This document shows, piece after piece, positions 8,240 to 17,185 of a DNA stretch of 64,000 nucleotides. The notes under the pieces were generated by a model that searched no databases, was not told the DNA's origin, and saw only the letters and a list, made by a program, of their open reading frames with translations. The position numbers and the translations under genes were made by a program. Source of the stretch: Clostridia bacterium (GTDB lineage Bacteria > Bacillota > Clostridia > Oscillospirales > RGIG8002); NCBI GenBank assembly GCA_017620395.1, contig JAFZQJ010000020.1:1-64000 (forward strand), in the 5' to 3' direction. Numbering within the stretch: the stretch's first letter is position 1; each line of letters opens with the position of its first letter.

Positions 8240-9322
8240 ATGATAATCATAATAACCGGAGCGTCGCACACGGGCAAAACGCTGCTTGCGCAGCGGATGC
8301 TCGGGAAATACAAATACCCGTATCTTTCCGCAGACCATCTGAAGATGGGGCTCATCCGCAGCGGCAACACGGACCTCACGCCCGAGGACGACGACGCGCT
8401 GACGGAATACCTGTGGCCGATCGTCCGCGAGATGATAAAGACGGCGATAGAGAATAAGCAGAATCTTATCGTCGAGGGCTGCTATATCCCTTTCGGATGG
8501 CGGAGAGATTTCAGCGAAGAATACCTTGCCGACGTTCGTTTTATCTGCCTCGCTTTCACCGACGCCTACGCGGACGCGCATTTCGAGGATATAAAGGCGC
8601 ACGCCTCGGATATAGAGGCGCGGCTTTGCGGTGAATGCGATATCGAAGAGATCAAGGCGGATAACCGCAGATACGCGGAGGGTTTTCGCGCCGCCGGCGA
8701 GCGCGTCGCGCTGATAGACGGCGACTATGAAGAGGCGATAAACGCGATTATCAACTTCTACGGAGGATCAATGACGATCGAAACCGAACGCCTCATACTG
8801 CGTCCGTGGGAGGAATCGGACGCGGAGGATTTATACGAATACGCGAAGGACGAACGCGTCGGCCCCGCCGCCGGCTGGGAGGCGCACACGAGCGTTGAGA
8901 ACAGCCGCGAGATAATCCGCACCGTGCTTTCCGCTCCCGAGACCTACGCCGTCTGCTTGAAAGAGGATAACCGCCCGATAGGCAGTATCGGACTTTTCAA
9001 GCCGGAGAAAACGGACGGAGATATCGCCGACGGCGACCTTGAGGTCGGCTTCTGGGCAGCCGTTCCGTTCTGGGGCAACGGCTACATTCCCGAGGCGGTG
9101 CGCGCGCTGCAGAAACGCGCCTTCACCGAGCTCGGCTGCGAAGCGCTCTGGTGCGGCTACTACGAGGGCAACGCGAAGTCGAAGCGCGCGCAGGAAAAGT
9201 GCGGTTTCGTTTACCACCACACCGTGCCCGATAAACCGTGCCGGATACCCGGCGTGAAACACACCGAGTATATGAACCGCCTGACGAAAGAGGACTGGCT
9301 CAGGTCCGGCGGACGCGAATAA
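8240..9322 (+). CDS. P-loop kinase-like / RimJ-type GNAT fusion protein
   Basis: A single frame of 360 codons joins two unrelated domains. Residues 1-175 form a P-loop NTPase with Walker A GASHTGKT at residues 7-14, resembling small-molecule kinases and zeta-toxin-like proteins. Residues 178-360 form a RimJ/RimL-type GNAT (TERLILRPWEESDAEDLY, later FWAAVPFWGNGYIPEA and GNAKSKRAQEKCGF). At the join a GGAGG (8762-8766) sits five bases before an in-frame ATG at 8771, which is exactly the GNAT start. The GNAT could therefore also be made alone from the same mRNA. Substrates are unknown. The next gene follows after ten bases. Confidence 0.8.
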   Translation: MIIIITGASHTGKTLLAQRMLGKYKYPYLSADHLKMGLIRSGNTDLTPEDDDALTEYLWPIVREMIKTAIENKQNLIVEGCYIPFGWRRDFSEEYLADVRFICLAFTDAYADAHFEDIKAHASDIEARLCGECDIEEIKADNRRYAEGFRAAGERVALIDGDYEEAINAIINFYGGSMTIETERLILRPWEESDAEDLYEYAKDERVGPAAGWEAHTSVENSREIIRTVLSAPETYAVCLKEDNRPIGSIGLFKPEKTDGDIADGDLEVGFWAAVPFWGNGYIPEAVRALQKRAFTELGCEALWCGYYEGNAKSKRAQEKCGFVYHHTVPDKPCRIPGVKHTEYMNRLTKEDWLRSGGRE

Positions 9323-9331
9323 AGGAGAAGT

Positions 9332-10276
9332 ATGAAGGAACCGGAAGCTTCGCGCGGTATCGTCTTTGACGACGTCGCGTACCGCGACGACCGCTATGCG
9401 CTCGGGTTGAAAGACGGATGCCCGTATCTCGCCGCGGACGGAAAGGCGTACAAGCTTACCTGCCATCCGTACGAGCCGTGTCTTTACATAACAGGCGAAG
9501 ACGGCTTCACGACCGCGGTGCACAACGCGTTCGATCCGTCGGCGCTGCTGGATATTTTCCGCGGCGGCGGAACGACGGCTTCGATAACCGGCCGCGAATA
9601 CGGCGCGCGCGACTTCTGCCGTATGGCCGAATACGCCGCCGGCATGGGGGATATCGGCATAGACGAAGCGGAGCGGGTTTTCGGCGGCGAGCCGAAGAAG
9701 AAACGCATCGAATCGACGCAGGCCGAGAGAAAAACGGCGCTCCGAACCGCCGAAGAAAGCGTCCCGACGCCGCCGGAGCATATAATAACGGACGAACGCT
9801 TTGCCGGACTGATCGCCGGATACCCCGACCTCGCCGTCGACTACTGCCTTGTGGAAAACGAGCGTAACGCGACCGGTGAAAACGCGCACCGGACGGCGCT
9901 CATCCGCGCCTGCCGCGAGCTTTTCACCGATAGTGACTACGGCGAAGCGATATGGGACTACGACGCCGCCGAAGCGGAAGCGAGGCCGATTACGCCGGCG
10001 GAGCTTTTCGCTCCCGGGGACGAAGGCGGTAAGCTCAGCTACCGGAGGGCGTTCCTTTCGCCGCCGTACGGGAGCGTGTATACCGACGCTGATTTTGACA
10101 AAGTCAACGCCGCGCTGTTCCCGAACGGGACGGACGGCCTCGAGGTATACGAATGGACTACCGACTGGTCGGAATACTTCGACGACGGCCGCGAGTGGTG
10201 GGGAACTCTCTGCCTGACGGTCTACGACCAAACGCTTGACCGCTTCGCCGTGATAATGGCGTCGGCGACGGATTAG
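9332..10276 (+). CDS. Hypothetical protein
   Basis: This 314-residue soluble protein has no signal peptide or membrane segment, and I do not recognise its family. The N-terminal ~110 residues look like a compact alpha/beta unit. A charged lysine-rich linker follows (about residues 122-140). The C-terminal half ends in an acidic, aromatic-rich region (EVYEWTTDWSEYFDDGREWW, then a beta-rich end). It is preceded by AAAGGAG and lies ten bases after the kinase/GNAT fusion and 27 bases before another GNAT, so it probably belongs to the same transcript. Confidence 0.75.
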   Translation: MKEPEASRGIVFDDVAYRDDRYALGLKDGCPYLAADGKAYKLTCHPYEPCLYITGEDGFTTAVHNAFDPSALLDIFRGGGTTASITGREYGARDFCRMAEYAAGMGDIGIDEAERVFGGEPKKKRIESTQAERKTALRTAEESVPTPPEHIITDERFAGLIAGYPDLAVDYCLVENERNATGENAHRTALIRACRELFTDSDYGEAIWDYDAAEAEARPITPAELFAPGDEGGKLSYRRAFLSPPYGSVYTDADFDKVNAALFPNGTDGLEVYEWTTDWSEYFDDGREWWGTLCLTVYDQTLDRFAVIMASATD

Positions 10277-10302
10277 AAAGAATAATACCAACGGAGATAA
10301 TA

Positions 10303-10929
10303 ATGGATAACGATTATATCATTCGCCCGGAACGGGAGGAAGACTTTGCCGAGGTCGAAAACCTCGTCCGCGAGTCGTTCTGGAACGTCTACCGCCCGGG
10401 CTGCAGCGAGCATTACGTGATCCACGTGCTGCGCGGCGATCCGGCGTTCGTGCCGGAGCTCGATTTCGTGATGGAAAAGGACGGAGAAATCATCGGGCAG
10501 AATATGTTTATGCGCACATTCATCGAAGCGGACGGCGGCGGAACGGCCGACGTGCTTACGATGGGACCGATATGCATTACCCCGGCGCTGAAGCGCAGGG
10601 GGTACGGCAAAAAGCTGCTCGATTTCTCGCTTGAAAAGGCCGCCGCGCTCGGTTTCGGAGCAGTGCTGTTCGAGGGTAACATCGGTTTCTACGGCAAGTG
10701 CGGCTTCGATTACGCGAGCCGCTTCGGTATAAGATACCACGATCTGCCGGAGGACGCGGATTCGTCCTTCTTCCTCTGCAAGGAGCTGAAGCGCGGTTAC
10801 CTCACCGGCGTGACCGGCGTCTATCAGACGCCGAAAGGGTACTACGTTTCCGACTCCGACGTTGAGGAATTCGACAAGCGCTTCCCTCCGAAAGAGAAGC
10901 TGAAGCTGCCCGGGCAGCTGTTCGATTAG
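10303..10929 (+). CDS. GNAT family N-acetyltransferase (YhbS-like)
   Basis: This 208-residue single-domain GNAT starts IIRPEREEDFAEVENLVRESFW. It carries GPICITPALKRRGYGKKLLDFSLEKAAALGF (split here only in function: beta strand, then the R-R-x-G-x-G/K acetyl-CoA loop) and GFYGKCGFDYASRFGIRY. The layout matches YhbS-type acetyltransferases, which usually have about 170-210 residues. The acceptor is not known. A GGAG motif lies ahead of the ATG. Confidence 0.85.
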   Translation: MDNDYIIRPEREEDFAEVENLVRESFWNVYRPGCSEHYVIHVLRGDPAFVPELDFVMEKDGEIIGQNMFMRTFIEADGGGTADVLTMGPICITPALKRRGYGKKLLDFSLEKAAALGFGAVLFEGNIGFYGKCGFDYASRFGIRYHDLPEDADSSFFLCKELKRGYLTGVTGVYQTPKGYYVSDSDVEEFDKRFPPKEKLKLPGQLFD

Positions 10930-11011
10930 TTTTTATTAAGCGGGTAACGCCCGCGTTAAACCGATTCCGCTCTCCGCGGAACGAAATAATAACCGGAAAG
11001 GGAGAAACATC

Positions 11012-11311
11012 ATGCTGAACATCAACAAAACGTCCGAAAACGGAAAAGCCCGCTTCGCGCTCGAGGGACGCCTCGACACCGTCACCGCGCCCGAGCTGGA
11101 AGCCGCGCTGCAGGAGGGCATCGCCGGAGTCGGCGAGCTGACCCTCGACCTCGAAAAGCTGGAGTACGTCTCCTCCGCGGGCCTGCGCGTTCTGCTCTCA
11201 ACGCAGAAGGCGATGGCAAAGCAGGGCGAGATGAAGCTTATCAACGTCAGCGAGCCGATCATGGAGATATTCGACATCACCGGCTTCTCGGAGATCCTGA
11301 CCATCGAGTAA
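11012..11311 (+). CDS. STAS-domain anti-sigma factor antagonist
   Basis: This 99-residue protein consists of one STAS domain. The segment LEYVSSAGLRVLLSTQKAM (residues ~49-67) contains the serine that is phosphorylated by the kinase partner in SpoIIAA/RsbV-type antagonists (YVSSAG). It is followed by a PP2C phosphatase and by a protein that contains both another STAS domain and an RsbW-like ATPase, which together make a partner-switching operon. A strong GGGAG lies upstream of the ATG. Confidence 0.92.
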   Translation: MLNINKTSENGKARFALEGRLDTVTAPELEAALQEGIAGVGELTLDLEKLEYVSSAGLRVLLSTQKAMAKQGEMKLINVSEPIMEIFDITGFSEILTIE

Positions 11312-11356
11312 TACTTTCCGCAACGCGGACAAACCGAAAGGAGCCTTCTGTTTCTG

Positions 11357-13030
11357 ATGAAAGAGGAAAAGAAGAGTAGATTCAGATTATTGAACGTGTT
11401 TCGCAACAGTATGACGGTCAACATAATCGGCACGGTCGTGCTGCTTCTCGTCCTGCTTGGCGTTATCGTCAGTATCATCGGTCTGGTGAACTATACCGAC
11501 GCGTTCAAGAAAGAGTACACAACGACGACCTACCACATGGCCGACACCGCCGCGATGCTCGTCAACGGAAATCACCTTGAGGATTACCTCGCCGGCCGTA
11601 ACACCGAGGAGTACGAGCGCACGAAGAACTATCTCGATACCTACTGCAAAAAGATAAGCGTTTCGCTCGTCTACGTCATCGTCGTCGACCAAAGCGATTA
11701 CGGCAGATTCGTTTCCGTATTCAACGCCGTCGACAATTCCGTCGACGATACGAACTATACCCCGTGGGAACTCGGCTTCAAGCGCGATACGACGAACGAC
11801 GAGTATCGTCAGAAGTACAAGCGGCTTTACGACAAAGAGTCGCTTTACGAGACGCTTTTCCGCATAAACACGACCGACGGCCAGCATCCGCATATAACCA
11901 CGCTGGTGCCCGTAAGGAACACCTCCGGCAAAGTCACCGGAATACTCTGCATGCAGCGCCCGACGCGTGAGCTCGCGGACGCGAGGCGGCCTTATATCAT
12001 CAACGTCGCCGCGTGGACGCTTGCCCTGTCGGTCATAGCCGGAGTCGTATTCTCGCTGTTCCTGCGCCGCCGTATCATGAGGCCGATACGCAGGGTCTCC
12101 GAGGAAACCACCCGCTTCGCGAAGGAGAATACGAAGGGCGAAACGCTCAGCGGCGTCAGCCCCATCAAAGAGATTCGCGACATGGCGCTCTCCGTCGATA
12201 CGCTGGAAACCGATATGGTCAATTACATCGACAACCTGACCGTCGCGACCGCGGAAAAGGAGCGTATCGGCACCGAGCTTTCGCTTGCCACCACGATACA
12301 GGTCAACTCGATACCGAACGTTTTCCCGGCGTTCCCGGAAAGAGAGGATTTCGATATCCACGCTTCCATGACTCCGGCGAAGGCGGTCGGCGGCGACTTC
12401 TACAATTTCTATATGATCGACGATACGCATCTCGGCATGGTCATCGGCGACGTTTCCGGCAAGGGCATTCCCGCCGCGCTTTTCATGATGGTAACGAACA
12501 TACTCGTTTCCGAAAAGATGCGCACCGGTCTCGCGCCGGAGGACGTTCTGACCGCTGTCAACAGCGCCATTTGCAAGCGCAACAAGGCGGATATGTTCGT
12601 CACGCTCTGGCTCGGCATACTCGACCTAAAGACGGGTACGCTCCGCGCCGCGAACGCCGGCCACGAATACCCGGCATTAAAGCACGCGGACGGTTCCTTC
12701 GAACTGTTGAAGGATAAGCACGGTCTGCCCGTCGGCGCTATGGACGGCGTGAAGTACAAGGGCTACGAACTGCAGATCGAGCCCGGCGCTAAACTGTTCG
12801 TCTACACAGACGGCGTGCCCGAGGCCAACGACGCCGATAACAACATGTTCGGCGTAGAGCGTATGCTTGCCGCTTTGAACTCCGATACGTCAGCGCCGCC
12901 CAAGGGCGTGCTGAAAAACGTGCAGGACGCGGTCGACGGCTTCGTCGCCGGCGCCGAGCAGTTCGACGATCTGACGATGCTCTGCGTCGAATACAAGAGC
13001 AAACCCGCCGAGGCGGAGAAGCAAGAATAA
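11357..13030 (+). CDS. Membrane PP2C-type (SpoIIE/RsbU family) serine phosphatase with HAMP domain
   Basis: The 557-residue protein has two membrane segments (about residues 20-42 and 212-236) around a ~170-residue extracellular region that should be the sensor. A HAMP linker starts right after the second segment (RRRIMRPIRRVSEETTRFAKE). The SpoIIE-type PP2C domain follows (about 300-550) with the metal-binding motifs GDFYNF and GDVSGKGIPAALFM and the C-terminal YTDGVPEA. Its role should be to dephosphorylate the STAS antagonist encoded just upstream, or the STAS domain of the fusion protein just downstream, in response to an external signal. I do not recognise the sensor fold. Confidence 0.92.
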   Translation: MKEEKKSRFRLLNVFRNSMTVNIIGTVVLLLVLLGVIVSIIGLVNYTDAFKKEYTTTTYHMADTAAMLVNGNHLEDYLAGRNTEEYERTKNYLDTYCKKISVSLVYVIVVDQSDYGRFVSVFNAVDNSVDDTNYTPWELGFKRDTTNDEYRQKYKRLYDKESLYETLFRINTTDGQHPHITTLVPVRNTSGKVTGILCMQRPTRELADARRPYIINVAAWTLALSVIAGVVFSLFLRRRIMRPIRRVSEETTRFAKENTKGETLSGVSPIKEIRDMALSVDTLETDMVNYIDNLTVATAEKERIGTELSLATTIQVNSIPNVFPAFPEREDFDIHASMTPAKAVGGDFYNFYMIDDTHLGMVIGDVSGKGIPAALFMMVTNILVSEKMRTGLAPEDVLTAVNSAICKRNKADMFVTLWLGILDLKTGTLRAANAGHEYPALKHADGSFELLKDKHGLPVGAMDGVKYKGYELQIEPGAKLFVYTDGVPEANDADNNMFGVERMLAALNSDTSAPPKGVLKNVQDAVDGFVAGAEQFDDLTMLCVEYKSKPAEAEKQE

Positions 13031-13043
13031 GGAGATGAACGAC

Positions 13044-14612
13044 ATGGCAGAAAAAACCGTTACCATAAAAATGGCGGGCAGGATAGACTCCAACAACTCC
13101 GCCGAAAACGAACAGCGCATCCTCGCGGAGATCGGCGGCGCCGAGATCGACGCGCTCGTGATCGACGCTTCGGAGCTTGAGTACATCTCCAGCGCCGGAC
13201 TGCGCGTTATCCTGCGCCTGAAAAAAACCTACCCCGATCTGCGCATCACCGGCGTCAGCTCCGAGGTATACGAGATTCTCGACATGACCGGCTTTACCGA
13301 AATGATGACGGTGGAGAAGGCGTACCGCGTCGTCTCCGTCGACGGCTGCGAAATACTCGGACGCGGCGCGAACGGAACGGTCTACCGCTACAACCGCGAC
13401 ACCGTGGTCAAGGTGTATCACAACGCCGACGCGCTCGACGACATCCGTCACGAGCGCGAGGTCGCCAAGCTCGCGCTTATACTCGGCATCCCGACTTCGA
13501 TCTCCTACGACGTCGTCAAGGTCGGCGACTCTTACGGCACCGTTTTCGAGATGCTTGACGCCAACTCCTTCTCGAAGATAATCACAAACGAGCCGGAGAA
13601 GCGCGACTGGTGCGTCGGCGAATACGTCAAAATGCTGAAGACGATCCACGGGACGCTCGTGCCTGCCGGCAAGCTGCCGGACATCCGCGACACCGTCATT
13701 TCCTGGGCGCGCTTTATGGTGGACTACCTGCCCGAAGGGCTCGGCAAAAAGCTTGTGGATATGGTCGAGGCAGTTCCGCACGACGACCACATGATCCACG
13801 GCGACTACCACACCGGCAACCTCATGCTGCAGAACGACGAGGTGCTTATCATCGATATGGACACCCTCGCCGTCGGCAACCCGATATTCGAGCTGGCGAG
13901 TATGTATAACGGCTTCGTCGGCTTCTACGAAGTCGACCGCGAATTGATAAAGAAGTTCCAGGGCTACGACTACGAGACCTCTAAGGAGTTCTGGCGCAAG
14001 GCGCTCGCGGACTACCTCGGCACGAGGTGCGAGGCGAAGATCCGCGAGGTGGAGGAAAAGGCTCAGATCATCGGCTACGCGCGCCTCGTGCGCCGTTCCA
14101 TCCGCCGCGGCGGTATGGATACCGAAGAGGGAAGGAAGCAGATCGACTTCTGGCGCGGCCGCCTCATAGAGCTGCTCGAAAAGAACGACACCCTGCTTTT
14201 CAACCCCGACGAGCTTGAGATAGAAGCGATTTCGGAAAACCTCGACGACGTTCAGGCGTTCGTCGACGAACGCCTCGAAGCGGCGGACTGCCCGATGAAG
14301 GCGCAGATGCAGATCGACCTCGCGGTCGAGGAGATATTCGTCAACATCTCGAGCTACGCCTACGCGCCCGACAAGGGCAACGCGATCGTTCGCGTCGAGG
14401 TCTCCGGCGATCCCGTCGCGGTCACGATAACCTTTGTCGACCACGGCGTGCCGTACGATCCGCTCGCCAAGGAGGATCCCGACGTGACGCTTTCCGCCGA
14501 GGAACGCGGCATCGGCGGTCTCGGCATCTTCATGACGAAAAAGATCATGGACGACGTCGCATACGAGTACAAGGACGGCAAGAACGTCCTGACGCTGAAG
14601 AAGAATATCTGA
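13044..14612 (+). CDS. STAS - aminoglycoside-phosphotransferase-like kinase - RsbW-like ATPase fusion
   Basis: Three domains occur in one 522-residue chain. STAS (about 1-95) has LEYISSAGLRVILRLKK with the candidate phospho-serine. A protein-kinase-like/APH-like domain (about 98-385) has a glycine loop GRGANGTVYRY, a lysine in VVKVYHN, the Brenner motif HGDYHTGNLM and the metal-binding IIDMDTLA. A HATPase_c domain of the RsbW/SpoIIAB type (about 390-522) has AVEEIFVNISSYAY (N-box) and GIGGLGIFMTKKIMD (G-boxes). I chose the ATG at 13044 because GGAG at 13031-13034 touches the ATG at 13035 but sits nine bases before 13044. The fusion puts antagonist, kinase and anti-sigma-like ATPase in one molecule. 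Confidence 0.9.
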   Translation: MAEKTVTIKMAGRIDSNNSAENEQRILAEIGGAEIDALVIDASELEYISSAGLRVILRLKKTYPDLRITGVSSEVYEILDMTGFTEMMTVEKAYRVVSVDGCEILGRGANGTVYRYNRDTVVKVYHNADALDDIRHEREVAKLALILGIPTSISYDVVKVGDSYGTVFEMLDANSFSKIITNEPEKRDWCVGEYVKMLKTIHGTLVPAGKLPDIRDTVISWARFMVDYLPEGLGKKLVDMVEAVPHDDHMIHGDYHTGNLMLQNDEVLIIDMDTLAVGNPIFELASMYNGFVGFYEVDRELIKKFQGYDYETSKEFWRKALADYLGTRCEAKIREVEEKAQIIGYARLVRRSIRRGGMDTEEGRKQIDFWRGRLIELLEKNDTLLFNPDELEIEAISENLDDVQAFVDERLEAADCPMKAQMQIDLAVEEIFVNISSYAYAPDKGNAIVRVEVSGDPVAVTITFVDHGVPYDPLAKEDPDVTLSAEERGIGGLGIFMTKKIMDDVAYEYKDGKNVLTLKKNI

Positions 14613-14627
14613 GGTATCCGGCTTAAA

Positions 14628-15491
14628 ATGAGCATTTCTTTAAAAATCGACCTGCATATGCACACAACGGTCTCCGACGGCACCGACACGCCGGAGGAGA
14701 TCGTCGCGCGCGTCCGCGAAGCGGGGATAAACGTATTCTCGGTCACGGATCACGACGCGGTCAAGGCGTGCGGAATTATACCTGCGCTGCTGGGCGAAGG
14801 GCTGACCTACGTCACCGGCGCGGAGTTCTCAACGCGTGACGAGGACGGGAAGTATCACGTCCTCGGCTACGGCTTCGACCCGGATTCCGCGCCGATCCGC
14901 GAGCTGACGGAAACCGGCCACAACAACCGTATGAAGAAGGTCCGCGCGCGGCTGGAGTTTCTCGAAACCGAGTTCGGCTTCACCTTCCCGGAGGACGAAG
15001 TCCGCGCGCTGCTCGCGCTGGACAACCCCGGCAAGCCGCACATCGCCAACCTCATGGTGAAGCTCGGCTACGCCGACGACAAAAAGCAGGCGATAGACGA
15101 GTTCATCAACCGCAAGCGCTTCAGAAGCGAGTATATCCGCCCGGAATACGCGATAGAGCGCATACTTGCGGGCGGCGGCGTCCCCGTGCTGGCGCACCCG
15201 ACCTACGGCGACGGCGACCAGCTCATCCTCGGCGACGAGATGGAGGAGCGGCTGAAAAAACTTACCGGCTTCGGGCTCGAGGGCGTCGAGTGCTTCTATT
15301 CCGGCTTCACGCCGAGGATAACCCGCGACATGCTCGCGTTCGCCGGGCAGTTCGAACTGTACGTCACCGCCGGCAGCGACTACCACGGGACGAACAAGAT
15401 GGTGCCGCTCGGCGATACGGGGCTCGATCTCGCAGACGAAACGCCGGAGGGGCTGACCCGATTCCTTGCCAGATGCGGTATCGAGGCGTGA
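14628..15491 (+). CDS. PHP-domain phosphoesterase (YciV/RNase AM-like)
   Basis: The 287-residue protein opens with the PHP motif KIDLHMHTTVSDG (metal-binding H-x-H) and continues NVFSVTDHDAV (motif II). Later come AEFST.DEDGKYHVLGYGFD, PVLAHPTYG (motif III-type histidine) and a C-terminal TAGSDYHG. The size and motif set match the PHP family that includes YciV and 3',5'-nucleoside-bisphosphate phosphatases, which act in small-molecule or RNA 5'-end turnover in the cytosol. It follows the partner-switching operon by 15 bases. Confidence 0.88.
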   Translation: MSISLKIDLHMHTTVSDGTDTPEEIVARVREAGINVFSVTDHDAVKACGIIPALLGEGLTYVTGAEFSTRDEDGKYHVLGYGFDPDSAPIRELTETGHNNRMKKVRARLEFLETEFGFTFPEDEVRALLALDNPGKPHIANLMVKLGYADDKKQAIDEFINRKRFRSEYIRPEYAIERILAGGGVPVLAHPTYGDGDQLILGDEMEERLKKLTGFGLEGVECFYSGFTPRITRDMLAFAGQFELYVTAGSDYHGTNKMVPLGDTGLDLADETPEGLTRFLARCGIEA

Positions 15492-15493
15492 GC

Positions 15494-15784
15494 ATGGAAC
15501 GCAAAAGCAAACGGATACTCCGCATCGAGCGGTACGAAGAGATATACGACAAGCTCTCGCGAAGCGTCTGCGAGGCGGAGTCCGCGCTCGAAGCGCTCGA
15601 GGCGCTCGCTCCGGAGCTCGCGGAGCTTGAGGCGTATTACACCGGTCCGGAGTGGAAAAAGGACTTCGCCGCCGACGAGGAGGGCAGGCTCCCGCCGGAG
15701 CTGAAGCGCGGAGTGCTCTCCGAGGACGGCGTTTACGATCTTCTCGACAGAGCCGCACGTCTGCGTGCTCTGAATAAAGACTGA
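15494..15784 (+). CDS. DUF4298 family protein
   Basis: This small protein of 96 residues is rich in glutamate and leucine. It starts with RILRIERYEEIYDKL and has LAELEAYYTGPEWKKDFAADEEGRLPPELKRGVLSEDGVYDLL split over two helices, which is the DUF4298 pattern. Function is unknown. It starts two bases after the PHP gene stops, so the two are surely co-transcribed. Confidence 0.8.
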   Translation: MERKSKRILRIERYEEIYDKLSRSVCEAESALEALEALAPELAELEAYYTGPEWKKDFAADEEGRLPPELKRGVLSEDGVYDLLDRAARLRALNKD

Positions 15785-15807
15785 TATCAACAGAAAGAGG
15801 TATGATT

Positions 15808-16116
15808 ATGGGACTTTTCGGACGTTCCAAAGAGATCGCGCTGCCGAAGGTATCGGATCTTTTTTCCGTCGGCGCGCTTGAATTCGTGACCACTACCGTC
15901 GCTCCGAAAGTAGCTAACGGTGAGTACGGCGTAAAGTACGGCGACGTAGCGAAAACGCTGCTGAACGCGGTCAAAACTCCTGACAAGGAGCTGACCAAAC
16001 GCGAGCTGAACGGCGTTATCTTTTCCGCCGGCGCGATGACGAAGATCGAGCCGAAGCTCGCGCCCGTGCTGAACGAAGCCATCGCCAGATTCAAGGCGTT
16101 CAAAAAACAGAAGTGA
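15808..16116 (+). CDS. Small hypothetical protein
   Basis: This is a soluble ~102-residue protein starting MGLFGRSKEI, with no recognised family. Two ATG codons are possible, at 15802 and 15808. The Shine-Dalgarno AAAGAGG ends at 15800, so 15808 has the better spacing. No membrane segment or metal motif is visible. It lies 23 bases after the DUF4298 gene. Confidence 0.7.
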   Translation: MGLFGRSKEIALPKVSDLFSVGALEFVTTTVAPKVANGEYGVKYGDVAKTLLNAVKTPDKELTKRELNGVIFSAGAMTKIEPKLAPVLNEAIARFKAFKKQK

Positions 16117-16187
16117 GATAATAAACGAAGTGATACGCGTTTCGCCGCGCTTTGCGATAACCGCGGTCAACCGCCGGAGGAGAAAGC

Positions 16188-16757
16188 ATGAAAACAGAAA
16201 CGCTGAAAAAGATATCGGCCGCGCTGCTCATCGCCGCGCTCGCCGTGTGCTGCTGCGCCTGCGGCGCGAAAGCGCCGTCCGCCCCGTCGTCGGAGCCGGA
16301 CGTATCCTCGTCCGAGCCCGGCGAATGGGAGAAGGCGGAAGTGAGGTGGATTTCGGGCACCGAGCCGCCGGTGGAACTTCGTGTCAGGTCCGGCGCCGCC
16401 TATTCGGCCGCGCCCGGCGACTATGACTCCTGCGTCTTTACGACGGTAGACGGAAAGACGGTCGACGTCAGGATAGAAGGGCTTGATTACGAAAACGGCT
16501 TCGACGCGCTTGTAGGTTTCATGAAGAGCAAGGCGCCGGAAAAGCTTACCGTCGGGAAGCTTTCGAAAACGGTGATCGCGGTCTATAATGCGGAAGAAAC
16601 CGAAATATGCGCAAAGCTTACCGATGAGAGATGCCTGACCGTGAAGACGTCCGACGTCGAAACGGCTGCAGCTTTCTTTTCAAACCTGATGATCGAAGTC
16701 GACGGCGCGGTCCTGCCTGCGCTCGATCTGAACGAGGAAGCGGAGGAGATCGTATGA
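16188..16757 (+). CDS. Putative lipoprotein, unknown function
   Basis: This 189-residue exported protein has a hydrophobic leader and a cysteine-rich lipobox (CCCACG; the last cysteine, near residue 25, is the likely lipidation site), then a serine/proline linker. The remaining ~140 residues form a beta-rich domain of no known family. The Shine-Dalgarno is GGAGGAG. The last codons overlap the ATG of the next gene (ATGA). Confidence 0.75.
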   Translation: MKTETLKKISAALLIAALAVCCCACGAKAPSAPSSEPDVSSSEPGEWEKAEVRWISGTEPPVELRVRSGAAYSAAPGDYDSCVFTTVDGKTVDVRIEGLDYENGFDALVGFMKSKAPEKLTVGKLSKTVIAVYNAEETEICAKLTDERCLTVKTSDVETAAAFFSNLMIEVDGAVLPALDLNEEAEEIV

Positions 16758-17167
16758 ACAAAAAAATCTACTTCGCCGGCTCGATACGCGGCGGGCGCGT
16801 CGACGCGGAGCTTTACCGCCGCATCATCGCGTACATAAACCGTACCGATACCGTGCTTACCGAGCACGTCGGCGACCTTTCTTTGAGCGTGCTCGAGGGT
16901 TCCGCATCCGCGGAAGCCACGATATACGACCAGGACACCGCCTGGCTGCGCGAATGCGACCTGCTCGTCGCGGAATGCACCTGCCCGTCGCTCGGCGTCG
17001 GCTACGAGCTCGCCTACGCGGAAAAGCTCGGCAAGCCCTGCCACGTCTTCTACGACCGCGGCAAGACGCAGCTTTCCGCGATGCTTACCGGCGATCCCTA
17101 CTTCGTCATCCACCCGTATACGAACGAGGACGAGATATACCCGATCCTCGACGGGATACTGAAATAA
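16754..17167 (+). CDS. DNPH1/Rcl-like nucleoside 2-deoxyribosyltransferase-family protein
   Basis: This 137-residue protein begins KKIYFAGSIRGGR, the substrate-binding loop of the DNPH1 (Rcl) branch of nucleoside 2-deoxyribosyltransferase-like hydrolases. It continues with RECDLLVAECTCPSLGVGYELAYAEK, where the glutamate in AECTCPSLGVGYE fits the catalytic/substrate position of the family. Relatives cleave the N-glycosidic bond of deoxynucleoside 5'-monophosphates. The start codon overlaps the end of the lipoprotein gene. Confidence 0.82.
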   Translation: MNKKIYFAGSIRGGRVDAELYRRIIAYINRTDTVLTEHVGDLSLSVLEGSASAEATIYDQDTAWLRECDLLVAECTCPSLGVGYELAYAEKLGKPCHVFYDRGKTQLSAMLTGDPYFVIHPYTNEDEIYPILDGILK

Positions 17168-17185
17168 CCGAAGGGAAGTAATCTT

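Noticed and set aside
10940-10954. Hairpin GCGGG / CCCGC before the STAS gene as a terminator
   Set aside because: The stem is only five pairs and no T-run follows, so I do not list it as a terminator.
15802-15807. Alternative start of the small protein gene at 15802
   Set aside because: The Shine-Dalgarno ends one base before that ATG. The ATG at 15808 has proper spacing.
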